A stretch of DNA of 33,215 nucleotides from Candidatus Atribacteria bacterium (GTDB lineage: Bacteria > Atribacterota > Atribacteria > Atribacterales > JASGLU01). Under the pieces are notes generated by a model, which saw only the letters and a list, made by a program, of their open reading frames with translations, searched no databases and was not told the DNA's origin. Below, piece by piece: positions 1-7,386 of this stretch. A program made the translations under genes and the position numbers. Where the stretch lies: assembly GCA_030156825.1 (NCBI GenBank), contig JASGLU010000020.1, positions 1-33,215 of the forward strand, in the 5' to 3' direction. Position 1 is the first letter of the stretch; each line of letters opens with the position of its first letter.

Positions 1-440
1 TGCCCGGCATGGGTGTATAGCTTGGCAGTGAAAGTCTGCTATGGGCGTGTGCCAGCGACCATTAGCCGAACAGCAAGGGTGTCTATCGTGAGGTAGAATT
101 TGAAGGAAGCTGTAGGCAAAGCCACGGCCTGAGGAACACGAACCACATAGGAGGCTATCCACGCCATGTGAGTTTGCGAGGCAAAACAAAATCCGATGCT
201 CAGCGGATTGGGTAGTATATGTGGCAGGCAAACGGGGCGAAGGCTAACATCCTTACCCGGTGGATCTTGCAGGAAAGTTAGGAAGCTAACAACCCAGGTT
301 GAGAAACCTGGCTGTACCGTCAGAAGTCAGCCGGTACAAGAGTAGTCGGAAGAAAAGAAAGTTATACCGATGAAGGGCCGAACACTAAGTGAGGGATGAA
401 ACTTAGCAAGTTCGAGGTACATACGAAAACGAAAGATATG
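1..440 (+). mobile_element. group II intron 5' RNA remnant (domain I onward), no RT ORF
   Basis: The stretch carries the conserved landmarks of bacterial group II intron RNA in the right order: 'gtgaaagtc' near 28, 'gaaggaagctgtaggcaaa' near 102, 'gaggaacacgaaccacatag' near 131, the 'ccgatgct' block near 192, 'cccggtgg' near 257, and the paired 'cctggctgtacc..gtcagaagtcagccggtac' segment near 306-338. In intact elements a reverse transcriptase/maturase gene of roughly 400 codons follows in domain IV. Here the sequence instead runs into a dispersed repeat at about 480, and no RT-like reading frame and no domain V hairpin were seen. The true 5' end probably lies before position 1. This is a decayed or interrupted copy; the exact right boundary is uncertain. 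Confidence 0.75.
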
Positions 441-477
441 CCCAAAAGGGTCCTGCCCAGAGAAAGGTGTGTTTCGA

Positions 478-690
478 TTTTTAGAATTTCCTCTCCCTTC
501 AAGGGAGAGGATTAAGATGAGGGTGAAAATGAACCTCAAGAACCTTATATTTTCATTTTCATCTGGTGTTATCAAGCTGGAACTTATGGTATAACTTGGG
601 TTAAAAAATAAAAAACTGAAGGGATAACCCTCGGAGCTTTCATATTCATCTGGTGCTGCCAAGCAGCATAAGGGTCTATTCTAAATTGGT
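478..690 (-). repeat. dispersed repeat element, copy C (inverted relative to copies near 10 kb)
   Basis: Read on the minus strand, 486-570 matches 10259-10340 closely: the 'caccagat' start, 'ggttcttgaggttcatttt', 'caccctca' and a small hairpin of the form cctctccc-loop-gggagagg. A second part at 638-680 reads on the minus strand as 'agaatagaccc', 'tgctgcttggcagca', 'ccagatgaatatgaaa', matching the 53-bp repeat at 9934 and 10226. Similarity is imperfect but continuous over about 80 bases. It contains no coding signature and looks like a miniature, hairpin-rich non-autonomous element. Confidence 0.7.
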
Positions 691-705
691 TTTTGGTTAA
701 ATTAA

Positions 706-872
706 AGTTGTGGATAACTTGTTGGTATCTATCTTAAAATCCTTTAACAAGAGAAAATCAGGGGAAGTGTCGCCCTGAAAATAGGCTTATCAAACTCTTT
801 TTCGAGTCGATTTTTGATGGAGACTAACCGCTTTTATTAGCTTAAAAGTTATGGGAGTTGTGGATAACTTGT
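706..872 (+). other. candidate replication origin: two exact DnaA-box repeats flanking AT-rich DNA
   Basis: The 17-mer 'agttgtggataacttgt' occurs twice, at 706-722 and 856-872, in the same orientation and exactly 150 bases apart. Each holds a perfect DnaA box in the TGTGGATAA orientation (709-717 and 859-867). The intervening DNA is rich in A+T and non-coding, and rsmG follows immediately; rsmG (gidB) lies beside oriC in many bacteria. Most genes to the right run away from this point, as expected for leading-strand genes. Only two perfect boxes are seen, so an origin is plausible but unproven; DnaA-controlled transcription of rsmG is an alternative. Confidence 0.45.
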
Positions 873-1596
873 GGAAAAGATTAGAGATATTATTTTAAAT
901 GGTTTTCAATCCATTTCTTCTTTTGAAATGGAAAACGACAAGCTGGACAAGATAAGCAAATATCTTTCTCTTCTTTCCTGGTGGAATCAAAAATTCAACC
1001 TTACTGGTTTTAAAAGCAAAGAGGCGATGGCTGTAGATTTAGTCCTGGATTCTTACACGGTTTTGGCTACGGGAGAGATTAGAAATGGTAGTCAATTTTT
1101 GGTTGATGTTGGTAGTGGGAGTGGAGTGCCGGGGATACCACTTAAAATTTTTTTCCCCGAACTCCAGCTTTTATTGGTGGACTCTAATCGGAAAAAGTGC
1201 TCTTTTTTGGAGGAGGTAATCCGAGAACTGAACTTATCACAATCTCAAATTGTTTGGGAAAGAGCAGAGAACCTGGCCCAGCAGGAGAACTTTAGAGAGT
1301 CTTTTGACTTAGCCACTACTCGAGCCTTGTCTGCCCTAAGAATTGACTTAGAATTGGTTATTCCTTTGCTTAAGGTTGGGGGGCGGGCCATTTTTTACAA
1401 AGGGACTGGCTATGATGTGGAATTGAAAGAAGCCCGGAGGGCACTTCAAATTCTGGGATGTGAAGTGAAAAACGTTTATCAGGTGCCGATTCCTTTTAGA
1501 GACAGAAAAAATTTCTTAGTTGTGATTAGGAAACAAAAGGCTACCTCCGAAAAATACCCTCGATCGACTAAAAAGATTTACAAAAATCCTCTGTAA
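871..1596 (+). CDS. rsmG: 16S rRNA (guanine-N7) methyltransferase RsmG
   Basis: RsmG (GidB) uses S-adenosylmethionine to methylate N7 of a guanine in the 530 loop of 16S rRNA. The 241-residue protein has the usual family length and its signature SAM-binding stretch VDVGSGSGVPGIPL (about 89-102), followed by the acidic strand end LLLVDSNRKKCSFL and the downstream TTRALS motif. The GTG start at 871 has a GGGAG element 13 bases upstream, and the start codon lies within the second copy of the DnaA-box repeat, so DnaA binding could affect its transcription or translation. The next gene is convergent. Loss of RsmG is known to give low-level streptomycin resistance in other bacteria. The identification is firm; the exact start is a little less certain. 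Confidence 0.95.
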   Translation: MEKIRDIILNGFQSISSFEMENDKLDKISKYLSLLSWWNQKFNLTGFKSKEAMAVDLVLDSYTVLATGEIRNGSQFLVDVGSGSGVPGIPLKIFFPELQLLLVDSNRKKCSFLEEVIRELNLSQSQIVWERAENLAQQENFRESFDLATTRALSALRIDLELVIPLLKVGGRAIFYKGTGYDVELKEARRALQILGCEVKNVYQVPIPFRDRKNFLVVIRKQKATSEKYPRSTKKIYKNPL

Positions 1597-1693
1597 TATG
1601 GATGAAGAACCAACTCTCGTTGATGATGTGCCAAGAGAGGAAAGCACGGTTGTCACCAGTTTTGAAAAGTTGAAAACCCCAGGGATTTATAAA

Positions 1694-1710
1694 AGGGAAA
1701 CAATTTCCCT
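1694..1710 (-). terminator. hairpin terminator of the small minus-strand gene
   Basis: A perfect 7-bp stem (agggaaa / tttccct) with a 3-base loop overlaps the stop codon of the minus-strand gene. Read on the minus strand it is followed by TTTTAT, as in a short intrinsic terminator. It may also stop plus-strand rsmG transcripts, but there is no U tract on that side. Confidence 0.45.
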
Positions 1711-1939
1711 AAATTTCAATCACTCTGCTTCCTGCATCATAGGTGGCTATTATTTTATCAAAAGCTCTTTTGGCTTCCTCCTGGCTGGAGTATTCTTTTA
1801 TTTCTACGGCTTTGCTCTTTGGATTTTGGGTTAACTCAAAAATTAGGGATACTTTATCTCCCTGGGGTTGCAGATAAAAATATATTACTTGGTCTAAGTT
1901 GATTGCCTGGCCTTCTTTTTCATTTAAAACTACTAACAA
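1709..1939 (-). CDS. small hypothetical protein, 76 aa
   Basis: I do not recognise this protein. Reasons to call it real: a TTG start at 1939 is preceded, with a 10-base spacer, by a strong AAAGGAGG Shine-Dalgarno (minus strand, 1950-1957). The composition is that of a folded soluble protein: a beta-rich first half (INLDQVIYFYLQPQGDKVSL), a charged middle, and a predicted helix with the residues EEAKRAFDKII. A hairpin overlaps its stop. It has no signal peptide, membrane segment, cysteine pair or DNA-binding motif. It lies alone between rsmG (convergent) and the chemoreceptor gene (same strand), separated from the latter by a hairpin, so it is probably monocistronic. The function is unknown. 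Confidence 0.65.
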   Translation of the reverse strand: MLVVLNEKEGQAINLDQVIYFYLQPQGDKVSLIFELTQNPKSKAVEIKEYSSQEEAKRAFDKIIATYDAGSRVIEI

Positions 1940-2105
1940 TTTTTCTAAACCTCCTTTGGGTCGGTAGTTAAATTATGCAATTCTATTTTACTTGACTTTT
2001 GCAATTTGGGAAATGGATCTACCAGGAAACAAACTGTAACCTGAGCAAAAAATCGAAAAGTTGGGGAGGGCTATACCATCTCTCTTAGGGAGTTTGATTT
2101 TGAAA

Positions 2106-2143
2106 GCAGCAAGAGAGGATGACCTCCCATCCTCTCTTGCTGC
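2106..2143 (-). terminator. 16-bp hairpin downstream of the chemoreceptor gene
   Basis: A perfect 16-bp inverted repeat (gcagcaagagaggatg and its complement) around a 6-base loop lies 12 bases beyond the chemoreceptor stop codon. The minus strand then reads only 'tttcaaaat', so the U tract is weak. It most likely terminates or protects the chemoreceptor mRNA. Confidence 0.6.
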
Positions 2144-2155
2144 CCTGAACTTTAG

Positions 2156-4747
2156 TTAAATTTTAAATTGTCCCAAATCTTCTTTTAACCCTTCAGCCAT
2201 TTTTCCCAAATCTTGAACGGTTTTATCCACTTCCTGAAGGGCAGCATTTTGTTCTTCCGAGGAGGCAGCTACTTCTTCAGCGGCAGCGGCATTTTCTTCC
2301 GAGATAGAAGCAACGTTGCTAAGTTTGGTAAACACTTCTTCTGCTGTTTCGGCTATTGCCTCACTTCTCTTTTCCCCCTGTTCAGCGATGCTGTTCATTT
2401 CTTTGACTAACTGAGTTATAATTTGAGAAGCCGTTTCTACCAGGTTGAAAGAAGAAGAAATGTTGTCGGCTTCTTGAGTTACCACTTGATTGGCCTGATG
2501 GATATCGTGAAACGCCTCTCGGGCTTTATTAACTGCCTGGTTTCCATCTTCTACCTGGGATTGACTATCGGTCATAGATTTAACTGCCTTTTCTGTCTCT
2601 TTTTGAATCTCGGAGATGAGCTGGGCAATACGCTGAGCAGCTTGAGCTGATTCCTCTGCCAGTTTTCTTACCTCGTCTGCTACCACGGCAAAACCTCGCC
2701 CGTGTTCACCGGCGCGAGCAGCCTCAATGGCTGCATTTAAAGCTAAAAGGTTGGTTTCTTCAGCAATACCGGTGATAAGGTCGGTAATGCTGCCGATTTC
2801 TTTGGAACTCCCACCCAGCTTCTTTACTACTTCTCCTACCGAGAATACTGAATGTTCGATTCTTTCCATAGCCCCCACTACTTCCTCTAAGGTTTTCTCC
2901 CCTTCTCCGGTGGCCTGGAAGGCAGAAGAGGCTGCTTTTTTAACTTTTTCTATGTTTCCTCCTGTTACCTGTATGCTCTCGATCACTTTGTCCGTTTCTT
3001 TTAAGCTTGCACTGGCTTTTTCTGCTTGTTCTTTCATTTCTCCTGCCATTTCTTTTACTTCTTTTAAAAGTTGTTCCATATGCTGGGAAACCTGGGTGAG
3101 GTTCTGGCTCTGGTCTTCTGATCCTCGGGCCACTTGAGAAATGGTCTGGGCAATTTGTTCTCCCACTTCTCTGATTTCACGCGAGGTATGCTGCAAACTA
3201 TCTAAGGAAGAGATGATTTTGTCCGCCCCTTCCCTTACCTCCTCTAAGAAATTGCGGAGGGAGGAAGCGGCCTGATTTAGGGAGGCAAATAATTTACCCA
3301 TCTCGTCTTTTCTCTTTTCTTTTATTTCCTGAGTAAGGTTTCCTTCAGCCAATACCTGGGCAAAGGCCACGCTCGAGGCAAGAGGTCTGGTAATACTTCG
3401 AGAGAGAGCGGTGCTCATGATGAGAGAAAATATGACTACCACTGCTATAACCAGATAGAGAACCTGGGAAAGGTTCTTTTGCACTGTTTCTACCTGGAGA
3501 AGAGCACGATCGAAGGCGTTTAACACTTCCTGATTCATAGCTTCCATGGTTAAAGAGAGGTCTTCCCCGACTGATTGCAAATCAGCCATGGCGACTCGAT
3601 TTCTATCATTTGATGTTTGTAAAAGGTTGTCTGCTTTCACTACGCTTTGCCAAAGATCGCGGAAGGGTTTCCAGCGGTTGTTTACCACGGTCCGGGCAGT
3701 ATCGGCGGCGTAAATTTTTAAGAAGTCTCCTTCTAAAAACTCTCCCAGCTTTTCTACAGAACTGTCTACTTTTGTTCTAATCGTTTCTTTTTGTTTTGGA
3801 TCAGAAGTAAGTAGGTAATTCTTCTGGTTCTGGTTAATTGTGTTCAACATTTCTAACCAACTATCTAACCTCAGCCCTTCCAAGGTGGTACCAAGTTTGC
3901 TATAGGAACGATGAACTTCCATGAATTGACTTTCTTTATCCATGTCGGTGGGTAAAATATTTCTTAAAACTTCCCAGTTGTTTTTCAAGGTTTCCACCTG
4001 GGCGGCTATTTCTTTTTTGGTTTCTTCTGAGAGTACGGGGGACCTATCGATATCCATTTTTAAACTCTCGAAATAGGAATCGATGTTAGCCGCAAGCCGC
4101 CCATCCGGGTCACCGTTAACTGCGTATCGGAAAAGGAGATAATAGATGCTATCCACCGGGTCACTCAGTTTTTTCACTGAGTCATCTACCAGCTGGGTAA
4201 AGTTCACTATTACCTGATATGGTTCGTCCATCTGGAGCGACTTTTCATTTCTCTCTTTTTGAGTGGTAAGATATTGCTTCCACAAGTTTTTAACCATATT
4301 TACCCGAGCCTGATGGTTTATGTGTAAATTTTTTAGTTCCTGCACTTTTTGAAAAAGGAGGCTATCCTCAGGTAAAGGGGAGAGAGAATAGGGAAATTCT
4401 TCCCGCTGCCACACCCCACCGTGCCACTTGAGAAATTCTTCCGATTCGCTACCTAAGCGGAGAGCTTCGAGGTAGGCAAGGAAGCGAGCGTCGAGGTCTT
4501 TAAAATTTGCCTCCATCTGGTCTAAGCTTTCCAAATTTTCTTCCTGGAAATAAGCAGAGACCAGAGAGTTCTTCTCGGCGACCAAATCTTTCAAACGGGA
4601 AGTCACCAAAAGCAGGGGTTGGTAGTTTTTGGCCTCCTGTAAGGAGGTATTGATTTGTTGTAAAGCAAAAATAGCTATTAGTCCAATAGCCAAAGCTACC
4701 AGGGTAAGAACGATAAAACCTAAAGACATTTTAGTTCGAATTTGCAA
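2156..4747 (-). CDS. methyl-accepting chemotaxis protein (transmembrane receptor)
   Basis: Chemoreceptors sense ligands outside the cell and control CheA through CheW. Counting from the TTG at 4747 (863 aa), there is a membrane segment at about 8-29, a very long extracytoplasmic helical region at about 30-425, a second membrane segment at about 426-448 ([16 protein letters not shown]), a HAMP domain, and a coiled-coil signalling domain. Its hairpin tip is highly conserved ([20 protein letters not shown], about 660-680). There is no C-terminal NWETF-type tether. The start at 4747 is preferred because the AAAAGGGAGGG Shine-Dalgarno lies just upstream; a TTG at 4768 would put the first codon inside it. 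A sigma-28 promoter lies upstream, so it should be co-expressed with flagellar genes elsewhere. The roughly 400-residue sensor region is unusually long and its ligand is unknown. Confidence 0.95.
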   Translation of the reverse strand: MQIRTKMSLGFIVLTLVALAIGLIAIFALQQINTSLQEAKNYQPLLLVTSRLKDLVAEKNSLVSAYFQEENLESLDQMEANFKDLDARFLAYLEALRLGSESEEFLKWHGGVWQREEFPYSLSPLPEDSLLFQKVQELKNLHINHQARVNMVKNLWKQYLTTQKERNEKSLQMDEPYQVIVNFTQLVDDSVKKLSDPVDSIYYLLFRYAVNGDPDGRLAANIDSYFESLKMDIDRSPVLSEETKKEIAAQVETLKNNWEVLRNILPTDMDKESQFMEVHRSYSKLGTTLEGLRLDSWLEMLNTINQNQKNYLLTSDPKQKETIRTKVDSSVEKLGEFLEGDFLKIYAADTARTVVNNRWKPFRDLWQSVVKADNLLQTSNDRNRVAMADLQSVGEDLSLTMEAMNQEVLNAFDRALLQVETVQKNLSQVLYLVIAVVVIFSLIMSTALSRSITRPLASSVAFAQVLAEGNLTQEIKEKRKDEMGKLFASLNQAASSLRNFLEEVREGADKIISSLDSLQHTSREIREVGEQIAQTISQVARGSEDQSQNLTQVSQHMEQLLKEVKEMAGEMKEQAEKASASLKETDKVIESIQVTGGNIEKVKKAASSAFQATGEGEKTLEEVVGAMERIEHSVFSVGEVVKKLGGSSKEIGSITDLITGIAEETNLLALNAAIEAARAGEHGRGFAVVADEVRKLAEESAQAAQRIAQLISEIQKETEKAVKSMTDSQSQVEDGNQAVNKAREAFHDIHQANQVVTQEADNISSSFNLVETASQIITQLVKEMNSIAEQGEKRSEAIAETAEEVFTKLSNVASISEENAAAAEEVAASSEEQNAALQEVDKTVQDLGKMAEGLKEDLGQFKI

Positions 4748-4800
4748 AGTTAAACCCTCCCTTTTCAACTTTTTATAGAGAATTCATCCTCTTCCCTATT

Positions 4801-4827
4801 AAATCGGCAAATTTAGGTAAAACTTTA
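4801..4827 (-). promoter_or_regulatory. sigma-28 (FliA/SigD) promoter for the chemoreceptor gene
   Basis: On the minus strand the -35 element TAAAGTTT (4820-4827), an 11-base spacer and the -10 element GCCGATTT (4801-4808) match the flagellar sigma-28 consensus TAAAGTTT-N11-GCCGATAA at 14 of 16 positions. The element lies about 50 bases upstream of the receptor start, as expected for late flagellar/chemotaxis genes. Confidence 0.85.
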
Positions 4828-5226
4828 GTGCAATTCAGCTTTTAAATCGAATTTTTGCAGAATTTATCCGGGATAACGAGTTTTTGTTTTATAAATAACG
4901 GACGAATTTGAGCAGTGTTGTTTTTTAGAGAGAGCTGAAAATAAAACAGGTAATATTGTTTTAAAGGGATTATCTCTTGCGAGAGTTATCCTGCATATAG
5001 AACTCCCACAATCTCCTATAGAACGATTCTTTGCCTTTTAAAGTGGAATAGAGCATCTTCCCCGGCTATTGTCACATCTTTGGCTCGTAATGACCTAATG
5101 GACACAAGAGATAAGAGGTTTTGCGAAGGACTATAATGTAAAGTAAACTAACACAAACCTGATGAGAGAATAGGTTTAAATTGTATCTTGTAATAAGTGT
5201 TTCTACTCGATATTTTTTGATTTTTC
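4828..5226. other. AT-rich intergenic region without a recognised gene
   Basis: About 400 bases between the divergent chemoreceptor and GntR regulator genes. No supported reading frame or RNA gene was seen. A TATAAT at 5132-5137 could be a -10 element but has no good -35. No convincing riboswitch motif was found. Confidence 0.5.
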
Positions 5227-5256
5227 TTGACGGTCAAGGCGAAGTTGTGGTAAAAA
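5227..5256 (+). promoter_or_regulatory. probable promoter of the GntR regulator gene
   Basis: TTGACG at 5227-5232 and TAAAAA at 5251-5256 are separated by 18 bases, giving a fair sigma-70-type promoter about 60 bases upstream of the gntR start. Confidence 0.45.
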
Positions 5257-5265
5257 GTATTTACC
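5249..5265. promoter_or_regulatory. palindrome, candidate GntR autoregulatory operator
   Basis: GGTAAA, a 5-base spacer and TTTACC form a perfect inverted repeat that overlaps the putative -10 of the regulator's own promoter. Size and position fit a site for a dimeric winged-helix repressor. Assignment to this regulator is inference. Confidence 0.4.
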
Positions 5266-5316
5266 AGATTACCTTTTAACTTAAACTCAACAATTTAGCA
5301 GGGAGGCAAACTTAAA

Positions 5317-6063
5317 ATGAAAGATGAGCTTAACCGGGGGGTACCTATCCCCCTTTACTACCAGTTAAAAGAGATGATTCGCGAACAAGTTGAAAAAGGA
5401 ATTTTGAAACCGGGTGACTCACTTCCTTCTGAGCGGGAGCTATCAGAAAAATATGGGATAAGTCGCCCCACCGTCAGACAAGCCATAAAAGAGCTGGTTT
5501 ATGAAGGTTTGCTGGAGCGGGAAAAAGGACGAGGGACTTTTGTTTCCCAACCCAAAATTGATTATAGCTTTATCCAGCACTTTACCACTTTTTACGATGA
5601 CATGTTAAAAAAAGGTTATACTTTAAAAACCAAAGTTTTGAAAAAAGAGGTAAGAGAAGCCAATCGAAAAATATCTCGCTTGCTGCAGATTGAAGAAGGG
5701 GACAAAATAATTTTTATTGAACGATTACGCTCTATTCGGGGTGAGCCCATTGTGGATGTGCAAAATCATATTCCCTACCATTTGTGCCCGGGGTTGGTAG
5801 AGGATGACCTGACCGATCGTTCTCTTTATAAGTTATTGGCTGAGAAGTATGGTTTAAGGTCTCAATGGGCGGATATAACGCTTGAAACCATTGTTGCTGG
5901 TGAGCAAGAATCGGCTCTTCTGGGAATAGAGAAAGGTTCCCCCATGCTTCTTATGGAAAACCTCACTTATGATCAGAACAACCGGATAATGGATTTTTTC
6001 CGGTCCCGCTTTCGAGGGGATAAAGGCAAGGTCCGGGTTAGAGTTTACCGGGATGAAGGCTAA
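5317..6063 (+). CDS. GntR-family (HutC/UTRA) transcriptional regulator
   Basis: The 248-residue protein has the two-domain HutC-subfamily architecture. A winged helix at about 10-76 has the typical opening IPLYYQLKEMIREQVEKG, then LPSERELSEKYGISRPTVRQAI and the wing LEREKGRGTFVS. A UTRA effector domain follows at about 95-240, including the family features 'IFIERLRSIRGEPI' and 'LLMENLTYDQNN'. Such proteins usually repress an adjacent catabolic or transport operon and release DNA on binding a small sugar-like effector. The ATG has a good upstream GGGAGG. The gene sits 200 bases before the sugar transporter operon on the same strand, so it is the obvious regulator of that operon; the effector is not known. 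Confidence 0.93.
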   Translation: MKDELNRGVPIPLYYQLKEMIREQVEKGILKPGDSLPSERELSEKYGISRPTVRQAIKELVYEGLLEREKGRGTFVSQPKIDYSFIQHFTTFYDDMLKKGYTLKTKVLKKEVREANRKISRLLQIEEGDKIIFIERLRSIRGEPIVDVQNHIPYHLCPGLVEDDLTDRSLYKLLAEKYGLRSQWADITLETIVAGEQESALLGIEKGSPMLLMENLTYDQNNRIMDFFRSRFRGDKGKVRVRVYRDEG

Positions 6064-6083
6064 AAGCCGCTAAAAAAGAAAAC

Positions 6084-6113
6084 TTGACAAGCTCGTTAAC
6101 CGTAAGGTAGCCT
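6084..6113 (+). promoter_or_regulatory. possible promoter of the sugar transport operon
   Basis: A perfect TTGACA at 6084-6089 lies in the gap before the binding-protein gene, but the -10 candidate about 17-18 bases on (TAGCCT, 6108-6113) is poor. The promoter may be weak or need an activator. Confidence 0.35.
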
Positions 6114-6132
6114 TGGTAAGGTTTTAATTTGT

Positions 6133-6151
6133 TTGGACTGCTCGTGTCCAA
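6133..6151. promoter_or_regulatory. palindrome TTGGAC-N7-GTCCAA, candidate operator
   Basis: A perfect 6-bp inverted repeat with a 7-base spacer lies between the possible promoter and the binding-protein gene. The extended half-site TTGGACT recurs upstream of xylulokinase (minus strand, 13940-13946). It could be a regulator site or an mRNA-leader hairpin. Confidence 0.35.
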
Positions 6152-6266
6152 GTGGTCACTTTTCTTTTGAAAGAGAGGTGGTGTTTGCTTAAACTTTGAA
6201 ATAGGCTTGGAAGTTGCTTGTTGGATTGAATCCTAACTTACCAGTTGAAGGGAGGAAGTTCGTTTT

Positions 6267-7307
6267 ATGAGAAAATTACTTGCTTTAGTGGTCATTCTGG
6301 GAATAACTATTCTGGGTTTTAGTGCCTTTGCTCAAGAAGAGCCGGTTTATTTAGGTACAGCTATTAGAAGTCTATCTAATCCTTATCATGCCGTATGGGC
6401 AGAGGGAGCTACTGCTTTTGCTAAATCTTTGGGTTGGGAAGATTATAATGTAATTCAAACTTGTGAGGGGTCGAGTGAGAAGCAGTTGAATGACATAAAA
6501 GCTCTGGTGGCACGTTCCCAGGGTAACGCAGTTTTTTCGATTGACCCTAACCAGGCTACTGATACCCAGGCCATTGCAAATGAACTGGAAAAAAGCGGAG
6601 TTTACTTTTTAACCTGGTGGAACAAGCCCGATGAGGTAAAAGTTTCTGATTACAAATACTGGGTATGCCACGTTACCTTTGATAACCGTGCTTCTGGATA
6701 CAATACTGCCAAAATCCTGTTTGATAGTATTGGCGGCTCGGGCAAGGTTTTTGCTTTGCAAGGATTATTAGGTAATAGTTCTGCAATTGAGCGTTGGGAA
6801 GGTTTTGAAAGGGCCCTGGCTGAATATCCAGAAATTGAGTTAGTAGGTTGGCAGGCAGCGGATTGGGAAAAAGTAAAAGCCTATAATCAAGTTTCTAATG
6901 CTTTGGTAGCTGATCCGGATATAAAGGCAATATGGTGTGCCAATGATGCTATGGCTATTGGGGCTTTGGAGGCTTTACGAGCCCGGGAATTGATAGGCAA
7001 AGTACCGGTATCTGGAGTTGATGCCATTCCCGAGATGATAACTGCTATTAAGAACGGAGAAGCAGTAGCCACTGTGGCATCTGATGCTTTTTGGCAGGGA
7101 GGAATGGGGCTGTCCATTCCTTTAGCGGCCAAACAGGGTAAGATTAAAGTCGAAGAATTACCAGAAAATAAGAGAGAGTGGATCGCCGATACTATTTTGA
7201 TTACTCAGGAAAATATCGATTGGTATATTGAAAATTATGTGGAAGGCGCTCCGGAGTACGATTGGAATGACTATTGGGGAAAATGGGTACGGGGTATAAG
7301 AGAATAG
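6267..7307 (+). CDS. sugar ABC transporter substrate-binding protein (RbsB-like, Peripla_BP_4)
   Basis: This is a secreted binding protein that captures a sugar or sugar alcohol and delivers it to the membrane permeases. The 346-residue precursor starts with a clear signal peptide (MRKLLALVVILGITILGF) with probable cleavage after AFA, before QEEP at about 23. The mature part has the two-lobe RbsB-type fold signature: an N-terminal strand 'YLGTAIRSLSNPYHAVWAEG', the middle 'CHVTFDNRASGYNTAKIL', and the C-lobe 'IKAIWCANDAMAIGALEALR' and 'VSGVDAIPEMITAIKNGE'. Aromatic residues (Trp, Tyr) are frequent, as in sugar sites. The start follows GGGAGGAAG. It is the first gene of the operon and is followed by a strong hairpin. 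Substrate inference (pentitol or pentose) rests on the neighbours only. Confidence 0.93.
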   Translation: MRKLLALVVILGITILGFSAFAQEEPVYLGTAIRSLSNPYHAVWAEGATAFAKSLGWEDYNVIQTCEGSSEKQLNDIKALVARSQGNAVFSIDPNQATDTQAIANELEKSGVYFLTWWNKPDEVKVSDYKYWVCHVTFDNRASGYNTAKILFDSIGGSGKVFALQGLLGNSSAIERWEGFERALAEYPEIELVGWQAADWEKVKAYNQVSNALVADPDIKAIWCANDAMAIGALEALRARELIGKVPVSGVDAIPEMITAIKNGEAVATVASDAFWQGGMGLSIPLAAKQGKIKVEELPENKREWIADTILITQENIDWYIENYVEGAPEYDWNDYWGKWVRGIRE

Positions 7308-7331
7308 AACAGTAATAACTTTATAATTTGA

Positions 7332-7361
7332 TTTAGCCCGGAGAACCTTCTCCGGGCTAAA
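7332..7361 (+). terminator. 13-bp hairpin between binding protein and permease genes
   Basis: A perfect 13-bp stem (tttagcccggaga and its complement) with an ACCT loop and no following T run. In binding-protein operons such intercistronic hairpins typically protect the upstream mRNA or cause partial termination, giving more binding protein than permease. Partial attenuation is more likely than full termination. Confidence 0.5.
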
Positions 7362-7386
7362 CTTATTAAGGGGGAATAAAAGAGAC

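Noticed and set aside
327-662. 111-residue minus-strand frame
   Set aside because: It spans the group II intron RNA and the dispersed repeat and has no coding signature.
1598-1834. 78-residue plus-strand frame directly after rsmG
   Set aside because: No Shine-Dalgarno (the start follows the rsmG stop by one base), and its hydrophobic second half is the antisense of the better supported minus-strand gene at 1709-1939.
2727-3137. 136-residue plus-strand frame inside the chemoreceptor gene
   Set aside because: Antisense shadow of the conserved signalling domain.
4769-5316. c-di-GMP or other riboswitch between the chemoreceptor and the GntR gene
   Set aside because: No matching conserved core on either strand; only a sigma-28 promoter and a GntR promoter are supported.
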